DNA from: Bacteroides sp. CAG:144
Lineage (GTDB): Bacteria > Bacteroidota > Bacteroidia > Bacteroidales > UBA11471
DNA length: 9,129 nucleotides
Direction: 5' to 3'
Assembly (NCBI GenBank): GCA_000434215.1
Contig: HF999687.1
Coordinates: forward strand, 12,446 to 21,574
The stretch's first letter is position 1, and each line of letters begins with the position of its first letter. Below the pieces are notes generated by a model. That model was not told where the DNA came from. It did not search any database and saw only the letters and a list, made by a program, of their open reading frames with translations. Of this stretch, positions 1 through 7,075 are shown one piece after another. Both the position numbers and the translations under genes were made by a program.

Positions 1-1553
1 TATGCCGACCGGGGTATTACAAGATCTTTCAATCTTGTACGGGAACAGGTAAAAAGAATGAAGGGCATTCTTTTTCGAGGAACATAATGGATAATGTGTA
101 ATTTCCCCAAATAGATGAGACTCTCGTATATTGTTTCGGGAGACAACCCTGTACGCCGTTCGATAATCGACTCTTTGATAAATGTATAATCGGCGAATAA
201 TCCTGTATAAGAGCGTAACAAGCATTGCAATACCGTATCGGTATCGGGGTCGTCGGTTTTTAGTTTATACAATTCGTCTCTATGTACGGTTACCATGACA
301 CGGGACTGCGAATCGGCTTCTTCTATGTATTCTATATATCCCGACTGTTCCAATATTTTCAACGCGTGGTAAGCGGGCAGTATCGGGAATTTGAATGTCT
401 TACAAAAAAGATTCAAATCGAAATCATGTACTGAGTTTATTCCAAATCCCTCGGCTACTTGCAAATAGTTGCACATGGCTTCGTATATACGGACTATAAA
501 ATCTTTTTCGGGGAACATGTCTGTTACCCTTTTATGCAGCTTGGATTTATCGGTCGGGGAGTAGAGCAGGACGGCATAAGAACTGTTTCCGTCCCGTCCG
601 GCCCGTCCGGCTTCTTGATAATACTCTTCGGGAGAACTGGGTATATCGAGATGTACGACCAGACGCACATCGGGCTTGTCTATTCCCATACCAAAAGCAT
701 TTGTTGCAACTATAACCCGGGAATGCCCTTCTTTCCACTCTTGTTGTCTGCGCTCTTTATCTTCGGGATCGATACCCGCATGATAATATTGTGCGGATAT
801 TCCTGCACGATATAAGACCTCTGCAACCTCTTTTGTGCGTTTTCTGCTGCGGACATACACGATAGCGCTTCCCGGGACGCGGGATAATATATAGATGAGT
901 TGTTGCAGTTTGTCTTCATTGTAACGGACAACATAACGAAGATTCGGCCGACGGAAACTTTTTCGGAAAACATTTTCAGCCTTAAAAAGCAACTTAGTCT
1001 GAATATCTTTTGCAACTTCGGGAGTTGCGGTTGCTGTTACGGCAAGTACGGGTATTTGGGGAATTGTCTGTCGCAATTCCGCTATTTTTAAATAATCGGG
1101 GCGGAAATCATATCCCCACTGCGAAATACAATGGGCCTCGTCTACAACAAGTAGTGAAACCGGTAAATCTTTGAGTTTTTCTTGGAAAAGTTGGGTCGAT
1201 AGCCGTTCGGGAGAAACATAGAGGAACTTGTATTTCCCGAATATGCAGTTGTCGAGAGTAGTGAGCATCTCCCGTCGGCTCATTCCCGAGTGTATATACG
1301 ATGCTTTTATGTCGAGGGCCCGCAACGTGTCTACTTGGTCTTTCATCAACGCGATAAGAGGCGTTACCACGATACATATACCGTTCATGTATAACCCCGG
1401 AACCTGATAAGTAATCGATTTTCCGCCACCGGTCGGCATTAACGCAAGCGTATCTATTCCTTTTAAGACCGATTGTATGATATCTTCCTGCAAGGGTCTG
1501 AAAGAGTCATATCCCCAATAACGTTTCAATATTTCGTGAATACTTTGCTCCAT
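1..1553 (-). CDS. recQ: RecQ-family ATP-dependent DNA helicase (3' end cut by window edge)
   Basis: A 3'-5' superfamily 2 DNA helicase that unwinds recombination and stalled-fork intermediates. I translated the minus strand from ATG at 1553: 517 codons stay open to base 1, so the C-terminus is missing. Seen in order: motif 0 with FRPLQ (residues 18-22, Q22), Walker A PTGGGKS (40-46, K45), DEAH (138-141) leading into the RecQ aromatic loop HCISQWGYDFRPDY (141-154), motif III AVTATAT (171-177), motif V AFGMGIDKPDVR (286-297) and motif VI QEAGRAGRDG (313-322). A winged-helix-like stretch follows (about 395-412). Oddity: the region after the helicase core has no CxxC pair; its only cysteines are C361, C384, C444 and C503, so the canonical RecQ zinc site is absent. 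An HRDC domain cannot be judged because of the cut. It diverges from groES. RecQ family membership is very sure; which paralogue is not. Confidence 0.95.
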   Translation of the reverse strand, partial: MEQSIHEILKRYWGYDSFRPLQEDIIQSVLKGIDTLALMPTGGGKSITYQVPGLYMNGICIVVTPLIALMKDQVDTLRALDIKASYIHSGMSRREMLTTLDNCIFGKYKFLYVSPERLSTQLFQEKLKDLPVSLLVVDEAHCISQWGYDFRPDYLKIAELRQTIPQIPVLAVTATATPEVAKDIQTKLLFKAENVFRKSFRRPNLRYVVRYNEDKLQQLIYILSRVPGSAIVYVRSRKRTKEVAEVLYRAGISAQYYHAGIDPEDKERRQQEWKEGHSRVIVATNAFGMGIDKPDVRLVVHLDIPSSPEEYYQEAGRAGRDGNSSYAVLLYSPTDKSKLHKRVTDMFPEKDFIVRIYEAMCNYLQVAEGFGINSVHDFDLNLFCKTFKFPILPAYHALKILEQSGYIEYIEEADSQSRVMVTVHRDELYKLKTDDPDTDTVLQCLLRSYTGLFADYTFIKESIIERRTGLSPETIYESLIYLGKLHIIHYVPRKRMPFILFTCSRTRLKDLVIPRSA

Positions 1554-1605
1554 AATCAAAATTCGGGAATATCTTGTATTTCAAAAATCCGTAGTTAGCT
1601 TTTTG

Positions 1606-1613
1606 CAAAGATA
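1606..1613 (-). promoter_or_regulatory. Bacteroidota -7 promoter box for the RecQ gene
   Basis: The minus strand reads TATCTTTG here, a perfect match to the Bacteroidota primary-sigma -7 consensus TAnnTTTG. It lies 52 nt upstream of the ATG at 1553, so a transcript would start near 1600 with a leader of about 45-50 nt. I see no good TTTG -33 box at the expected distance. The call rests on the -7 box and its position. Confidence 0.6.
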
Positions 1614-1722
1614 GTGAAAGAATCTGCATTCGGCTCGCTCTTTATTATATCTAATGAGCGTCGAGAAGAATCCTTGTCAGTTGTTATATGGCAGGTGAGA
1701 GTATATTCTGTCTTTTTGGCAG

Positions 1723-1739
1723 TTTTTTTACTAAAAAAA
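1723..1739 (+). repeat. T7/A7 palindrome just upstream of the groES promoter element
   Basis: TTTTTTTA, a single C, then TAAAAAAA: 8-nt arms around a one-base centre, ending three bases before the -24 element. Such A/T tracts can bend DNA or bind nucleoid or activator proteins. It could also be chance in an AT-rich gap. It is too AT-rich and too tightly closed to be a convincing terminator. Confidence 0.3.
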
Positions 1740-1741
1740 GT

Positions 1742-1758
1742 TTGGCACAGATTTCGCA
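1742..1758 (+). promoter_or_regulatory. Sigma-54-type (-24/-12) promoter candidate for groES-groEL
   Basis: The sequence TTGGCACAGATTTCGCA fits the RpoN consensus YTGGCACG-N4-TTGCW at all but two defined positions: A for G at the end of the -24 block, and C for T in the -12 block. The diagnostic GG (1744-1745) and GC (1756-1757) are exactly 10 nt apart. Transcription would start near 1769, leaving a leader of about 59 nt to the groES ATG. No perfect TAnnTTTG box is present on the plus strand between recQ and groES, which makes this the best promoter candidate. Sigma-54 and its activators are known in Bacteroidota, but use at this gene is inference. Confidence 0.5.
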
Positions 1759-1827
1759 GTAAGAATAGTGTCTTTCTCGGAAAGAGAAGAAAAAAGAACT
1801 ATATAATTAACTTAAAAATAAAAAGAA

Positions 1828-2097
1828 ATGAACATTAAACCGTTAGCAGACAGAGTATTGATCAAGCCTGCACCAGCAGAAGAAAAAACTGTAGGTGGAA
1901 TCATCATTCCCGATTCAGCCAAAGAGAAACCCTTGAAAGGTGAAATCGTAGCCGTAGGCAACGGAACGAAAGATGAAGAAATGGTCGTAAAACCCGGTGA
2001 TACTGTATTGTATGGGAAATATGCCGGTACTGAACTGGAATTGGACGGTGAGAAATATCTTATCATGCGTCAGTCCGACGTCTTAGCAATTCTCTAA
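1828..2097 (+). CDS. groES: Co-chaperonin GroES (Cpn10)
   Basis: Forms the heptameric lid that caps the GroEL ring in the cytoplasm and closes the folding chamber during the ATP cycle. The product is 89 residues, slightly under the usual 94-100. Seen: N-terminal [11 protein letters not shown] (4-14), the mobile loop that docks onto GroEL (about 17-33, with the hydrophobic GGIII at 23-27), the GEIVAVGNG strand (38-46), [13 protein letters not shown] (55-67) and a typical C-terminus ending SDVLAIL. The ATG at 1828 is in an A-rich context (AAAAATAAAAAGAA) with no Shine-Dalgarno, as is usual in Bacteroidota. groEL follows after 40 nt, so the two are one operon. The likely promoter is the -24/-12 element at 1742-1758. 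Confidence 0.98.
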   Translation: MNIKPLADRVLIKPAPAEEKTVGGIIIPDSAKEKPLKGEIVAVGNGTKDEEMVVKPGDTVLYGKYAGTELELDGEKYLIMRQSDVLAIL

Positions 2098-2104
2098 CTT
2101 TTAA

Positions 2105-3778
<1,674 letters not shown>

Positions 3779-3803
3779 TTCTGAACTCTCTATAACAATC
3801 AAG

Positions 3804-3835
3804 AAACGGGCTGTAAATTCGTACAGCCCGTTTTT
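3804..3835 (+). terminator. Intrinsic terminator of groES-groEL
   Basis: A perfect 12-bp stem (3804-3815 with 3822-3833, core ACGGGCTGTA / TACAGCCCGT) closes a 6-nt loop and runs into a T-tract (3831-3835). It lies 25 nt after the groEL stop, which separates the chaperonin operon from the RNA candidate downstream. Confidence 0.9.
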
Positions 3836-3909
3836 ATTATCCGAAAAATATTCGTAAAAAATAAAATGAAACGATATTTCCCATAAAACGAAAAGGCCTC
3901 GAATATTTT

Positions 3910-3938
3910 TTTGTATCAAGAAGAAGTGGTTATCTTTG
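3910..3938 (+). promoter_or_regulatory. Plus-strand promoter for the candidate small RNA
   Basis: TATCTTTG at 3931-3938 is a perfect TAnnTTTG -7 box, and a TTTG -33 box lies at 3910-3913. The 17-nt gap is a few bases shorter than usual. It starts after the groEL terminator and points into a region with no plus-strand protein gene, so it is unlikely to serve a coding sequence. Predicted start near 3943-3945. Confidence 0.6.
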
Positions 3939-3942
3939 AAAC

Positions 3943-4171
3943 ATGGCTACTGGTAAAGCAAATCCATATCGAATCTGTTTAGTTGTAAAATAAGACCGTT
4001 TTTTGCGGCTCTACGCTGGAATAGATTTTTCACACCGATATTTGCCCCAATTCATTGTGTCGGAATCAACCATTAAAAAGTTTTGATATCTCTCTCTTTT
4101 CTCGATTCTATGTGGGATTTGCTGAACATAAAAAAGAGTCATATCCAATATTGGGTATGACTCTTTTTTAT
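3943..4171 (+). ncRNA. Candidate structured small RNA (class unknown; 6S-like shape)
   Basis: This covers most of the 407-bp stretch between groEL and mdh that has no protein gene. Seen: a perfect -7 box directly upstream, a strong terminator at the end, and ends that pair. AGCAAATC (3957-3964) pairs with GATTTGCT (4116-4123). The stem continues as CATA/TATG (3965-3968 with 4109-4112) and GAATC/GATTC (3971-3975 with 4104-4108), with small bulges. Inside are a large pyrimidine-rich open region (about 4088-4103), a short hairpin on its 3' side (ATCAA 4065-4069 with TTGAT 4083-4087) and a central hairpin (CCGATAT 4035-4041 with GTGTCGG 4057-4063). A long closing stem, an open middle with a small 3'-side hairpin, and an apical stem at about 170-190 nt resemble 6S RNA (ssrS). 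I cannot confirm the class from sequence alone. tmRNA, RNase P RNA and SRP RNA hallmarks are not seen. A 16-codon ORF from 3943 is probably incidental. Confidence 0.5.
4129..4170. terminator. Two-way terminator between the RNA candidate and mdh
   Basis: An 18-bp stem (4129-4146 with 4153-4170, one T-G wobble) encloses the loop AATATT. The core is AGAGTCATA / TATGACTCT, flanked by an A6 tract on one side and a T6 tract on the other, so it gives a U-tract on both strands. It ends mdh (stop 15 nt away on the minus strand) and would also end a plus-strand transcript from 3943. Confidence 0.88.
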
Positions 4172-4185
4172 CGGAACAATATCGT

Positions 4186-5187
4186 TTAGCGTATGTTGGG
4201 ATTGATTTTATTCCATTCGCTGATAGCTGGAAGAACACCCATGGCAATAACTTCGTCGCGAAGAGCACAAAGATGTTCGTAACTCTTTTCGAGAGCCGCT
4301 TCTTCCTCCGGCGTTCCTTTTACCGGTTTCAGATGGCAACCATCTGCGGTAATATCGGTTTCCCATGCCATCATGATATGATCGAACTTATCGTTCGAAA
4401 CATACGTCCCGGCCGGCCAACGGAAAGGTTTTCCGCCCATAGCGGCAGCGATCATTTCGACCGATACGTAAGCCGGACTTTGGAATGAAGACCGTCCTCG
4501 CAAAGCGATGATATTTGCACCGCCTTTTATGACTTTCTGTTGTATCTCGACCCATTGCTCTTTGGAGAGAACCTCCGTCCCGATAAGCTCTGAAAGCGGT
4601 TTGCCATTAACTTTTGCCGTAGAAGCAAACACAGCCATTTGCTCGCCGTGTCCGCCGTAGGTACGGCAATTTTCGACAGAGTCCATCGATATTTGGAAAT
4701 ACTTGGACAATTCGCTGCGTAATCGGGTAGAGTCGAGAGCTGCTAATGTCGTAACCTGAGACGGTTTCAATCCCGAATGCAAAAGTACGATAAGACCGGT
4801 AATATCGGCCGGATTGAAGATGATGACGATATGTTTTACATCGGGACAATATTTCTTTACATTTTGCCCGAACTCTTCGGCAATGGCAGCATTTCCTTTC
4901 AAAAGGTCTTCGCGGGTCATGCCGGCTTTACGGGCCGCGCCACCCGAATTGATGATGTACTTGGCATCGGTAAGAGCCTCTTTGATGTCAGACGTATAAG
5001 TGATGTTTACTCCTTCAAAACCGCAATGATACAGTTCCTCAGCGACACCTTCCAGTCCCGGAGCATAGGGATCGTACAAGCAGATATTAGGTGTCAAATT
5101 CATCATAATGGCTGTTTGTGCCATATTGGAGCCGATCATGCCGGCAGCACCCACGATAGTGAGCTTTTCGTTTGTTACGAATTTCAT
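4186..5187 (-). CDS. mdh: NAD-dependent malate dehydrogenase
   Basis: Interconverts malate and oxaloacetate with NAD(H); in gut Bacteroidales it mainly runs toward malate, on the way to fumarate and succinate. The 333-residue product fits the LDH/MDH superfamily. Seen: Rossmann loop GAAGMIG (13-19), D39 at the end of the second strand (NAD ribose, favouring NAD over NADP), substrate arginines R86 and R92 in ARKAGMTRED, N125 in FNPAD, the D152/R155 pair in LDSTRLR, and catalytic H180 in GGHGEQM. R92 with the other arginines supports malate rather than lactate as substrate. ATG at 5187 has no Shine-Dalgarno. It has its own promoter box 40 nt upstream and a terminator 15 nt after the stop, so it is probably monocistronic. 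A 2-hydroxyacid dehydrogenase with related specificity is the only real alternative. Confidence 0.94.
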   Translation of the reverse strand: MKFVTNEKLTIVGAAGMIGSNMAQTAIMMNLTPNICLYDPYAPGLEGVAEELYHCGFEGVNITYTSDIKEALTDAKYIINSGGAARKAGMTREDLLKGNAAIAEEFGQNVKKYCPDVKHIVIIFNPADITGLIVLLHSGLKPSQVTTLAALDSTRLRSELSKYFQISMDSVENCRTYGGHGEQMAVFASTAKVNGKPLSELIGTEVLSKEQWVEIQQKVIKGGANIIALRGRSSFQSPAYVSVEMIAAAMGGKPFRWPAGTYVSNDKFDHIMMAWETDITADGCHLKPVKGTPEEEAALEKSYEHLCALRDEVIAMGVLPAISEWNKINPNIR

Positions 5188-5226
5188 AGCTTATATTTTT
5201 AATATTCGATTCGAATGATTTGGTCT

Positions 5227-5254
5227 CAAAGATACGAATAATAATCTTAACAAA
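5227..5254 (-). promoter_or_regulatory. Promoter of mdh
   Basis: The minus strand shows a perfect -7 box TATCTTTG (5234 to 5227) with a TTTG candidate -33 box at 5254-5251. The 16-nt gap is shorter than usual, so the -33 assignment is weaker than the -7. Transcription would start near 5221, giving a leader of about 35 nt. Confidence 0.6.
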
Positions 5255-5487
5255 TCTGGCGATTAGGCTAATTATCATTAATAATTCTTTTATCGAATTT
5301 ATGCGTAAAAAGTTTTTTCCATCTGATATTATAAAATATCTTCGCAACATTAAATTAAAAAGAGAATGTTATAGGCCACACGCTTCTATGTCAGATTAAC
5401 GCTGAATCCGTGGATGTAGAAAACATGAGAAAAATACATACAGAGAAAATTTCGATGTATGAAAAGGTCGTGTTGTAAAACGATATA
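5255..5487. other. Gene-poor gap between phoH terminator and mdh promoter
   Basis: This is part of a 353-bp gap without a protein gene that I can support. The plus strand has a near-match -7 box (TATCTTCG, 5337-5344) but no TTTG -33 box. Downstream lie a weak stem (TTCTATGT with ATGTAGAA, two wobbles), a short CATACA/TGTATG hairpin and a 17-codon ORF (MRKIHTEKISMYEKVVL) in a poor context. A plus-strand transcript could end at the 5488-5525 hairpin. I see no known RNA family or repeat here. Confidence 0.3.
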
Positions 5488-5525
5488 AAGAAAAAAGCCT
5501 CTGATTTTTCAGAGGCTTTTTTCTT
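5488..5525. terminator. Terminator of the PIN-PhoH gene (active on both strands)
   Basis: A perfect 17-bp stem (5488-5504 with 5509-5525; core GCCTCTGA / TCAGAGGC) with a TTTT loop. A-rich and T-rich flanks give a U6 tract on either strand. It lies 15 nt after the phoH stop on the minus strand. Confidence 0.9.
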
Positions 5526-5540
5526 GGAACTAAGTAGGAA

Positions 5541-6857
5541 TTACAATAAGTTGCTGGCCAACTCGGAGAGCTTGCTTCGCTCGCCTTTTACCAGATTGAC
5601 ATGTCCGAAAATTTCTTGCCCCTGCATACGGTCTATCATATAAGCCAATCCATTCGACTGCGTGTCGAGATACGGAGAATCGATTTGATAAACGTCGCCG
5701 GTGAATACCATTTTTGTACCTTCGGCTGCACGGGTAATAATGGTCTTTATCTCATGTGGGGTAAGGTTTTGCGCTTCATCGATGATGCAGAAGGTATCAG
5801 AAAGACTCCGACCGCGAATATACGCCAATGCTTCTATCACCAAACTCCCTCCCGCCTGCATCTCTTGCAGGGTGCGATAGTCGTTGCTTTCGAGTGAAAA
5901 TTGACGCTTGATGACATTGAGATTATCGAAGAGCGGTTGCATGTAGGGTGCAATCTTTTGTTTTTCGTCTCCGGGAAGGAATCCCAAATCTTTATTCGAC
6001 AGTGATACGATGGGGCGGGCGAGAAGTATCTGTTTATACATGCCGTGTTGTTTCAGCGCACCGGCAAGGGCCAACAGCGTTTTTCCCGTCCCCGCTTTAC
6101 CGGTAATGGCCAACAACTTGACGCGATCGTCATTCAGCAAATCAAATGCAAATGCCTGCTCGGCATTACGGGGTTCAATGCCGAAATTTTTTTCTTTGGT
6201 TACTTTTCTTACTATACCGTCCGCCGTAACATACCGGGCCAGTACCGAAGAGTTACCGCTATCGAGGACGAAACACTCGTTTGTGCGTAATTTCACACCG
6301 ATCTGCTCTACCGGTATGCCTTTTTTAGAACTGTATATGGCATCGATTATATCGGGTGCAATTCCGGTGATAGTACGGTGTTCATTCTCGAAGAGGTCGT
6401 CGCTTTTGACTTTGTCATTGGTGTAATCTTCGGTCTCGATACCCAATGCCCGCGCTTTCATACGCAAATTTATATCCTTGGTAACAAGGATCGTACGCAT
6501 ATTTTTATGCTGCTCGGCAACTTCGATGGCTGCCGAGAGAATACGATGATCGGGTTTATCTTCGCGGAAAGCTTCTTTCACACGTTTGTTCAATGAACTA
6601 TTAACGATGATAGACAGTCGCCCCAAGTCCGGCCCCAACTGAGCTCCGTTCTCAAAAAAATCTTTATCGGTGTATTTGTCGAGTTGGCGGGCAAATTCCC
6701 GGGCATTGTAATTGATTTCTTCATTTCCTTTTTTGAATTTATCCAACTCTTCCAATACGACTATCGGGATAAAAATATCATTCTCCTCAAAATTGAAAAT
6801 ACATTTGTGATCATGAAGGAGAACATTTGTGTCTAAGACAAAATTCTTTTTTCCCAT
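5541..6857 (-). CDS. PIN-domain PhoH-family ATPase (PhoH2/YlaK type)
   Basis: A fusion of an N-terminal PIN nuclease domain and a C-terminal PhoH ATPase, 438 residues. Mycobacterial PhoH2 proteins of this build are RNA helicases with RNase activity; the role in Bacteroidota is not settled. Seen: PIN acidic residues D9 (LDTNVLLHD), E37 (VLEELDKF), D103 (KPDHRIL) and D128 (TKDINLR), all intact, so nuclease activity is plausible. A linker (about 145-225) leads to the PhoH domain: Walker A GKAGTGKT (253-260), ARPIVSLSNKDLGFLPGD (280-297), Walker B CIIDEAQN (357-364), FTGDVYQID (385-393) and GERSKLSELA (425-434). There is no signal peptide. ATG at 6857 has no Shine-Dalgarno. It has its own promoter box and terminator, and no small antitoxin-like ORF precedes it, unlike the mycobacterial phoAT-phoH2 arrangement. 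Family assignment is very sure; substrate is unknown. Confidence 0.95.
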   Translation of the reverse strand: MGKKNFVLDTNVLLHDHKCIFNFEENDIFIPIVVLEELDKFKKGNEEINYNAREFARQLDKYTDKDFFENGAQLGPDLGRLSIIVNSSLNKRVKEAFREDKPDHRILSAAIEVAEQHKNMRTILVTKDINLRMKARALGIETEDYTNDKVKSDDLFENEHRTITGIAPDIIDAIYSSKKGIPVEQIGVKLRTNECFVLDSGNSSVLARYVTADGIVRKVTKEKNFGIEPRNAEQAFAFDLLNDDRVKLLAITGKAGTGKTLLALAGALKQHGMYKQILLARPIVSLSNKDLGFLPGDEKQKIAPYMQPLFDNLNVIKRQFSLESNDYRTLQEMQAGGSLVIEALAYIRGRSLSDTFCIIDEAQNLTPHEIKTIITRAAEGTKMVFTGDVYQIDSPYLDTQSNGLAYMIDRMQGQEIFGHVNLVKGERSKLSELASNLL

Positions 6858-6901
6858 GGCTTTAAAAGTTTTAAGGTTAGTTTCGTACTATACGAATTAT
6901 T

Positions 6902-6909
6902 CAAATATA
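6902..6909 (-). promoter_or_regulatory. -7 promoter box of the PIN-PhoH gene
   Basis: The minus strand reads TATATTTG, a perfect TAnnTTTG, 44 nt upstream of the ATG at 6857. No TTTG is visible at the -33 distance. Predicted start near 6896, leader about 40 nt. Confidence 0.55.
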
Positions 6910-7010
6910 GGAATATTTTATGAGAAATAAAAGGAGAAGAGCAGATAAAATTGTTTTATATGCCTTATTCTTTCTTTCGTTTGTTCGGATTATAGACTTC
7001 TAATAAAGTC

Positions 7011-7056
7011 AACAGCCCGAATTCCGTACTTTTTTTTGACACGGATTCGGGCTGTT
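7011..7056 (-). terminator. Hairpin after sppA, probable terminator without a clean U-tract
   Basis: Arms 7011-7027 and 7041-7056 pair over 16 bp with one bulged base (core ACAGCCCGAAT / ATTCGGGCTGT). The 13-nt loop holds a run of eight T on the plus strand, read as A on the sppA transcript. It lies about 20 nt after the sppA stop. On the minus strand the stem is followed by GACTTTATT, not a U-run, so termination may be partial or the hairpin may mainly protect the mRNA 3' end. Confidence 0.6.
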
Positions 7057-7075
7057 TATATTGGAGCGGGAATAA

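Noticed and set aside
1631..1667. Possible CIRCE (HrcA) operator upstream of groES from CGCTC and GAGCG
   Set aside because: The arms are only 5 bp, the spacer is 15 nt instead of 9, and the sequence does not match TTAGCACTC-N9-GAGTGCTAA.
1614..1838. 74-codon ORF in the recQ-groES gap on the plus strand
   Set aside because: It overlaps the promoter region and the groES start, is low-complexity (Lys/Arg-rich tail from A-rich DNA), and has no motif. It is better read as regulatory DNA.
3943..3993. 16-codon ORF (MATGKANPYRICLVVK) right after the -7 box
   Set aside because: It would be almost leaderless, resembles no known peptide, and its bases form the 5' arm of the candidate RNA closing stem. 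An RNA role explains the stretch better.
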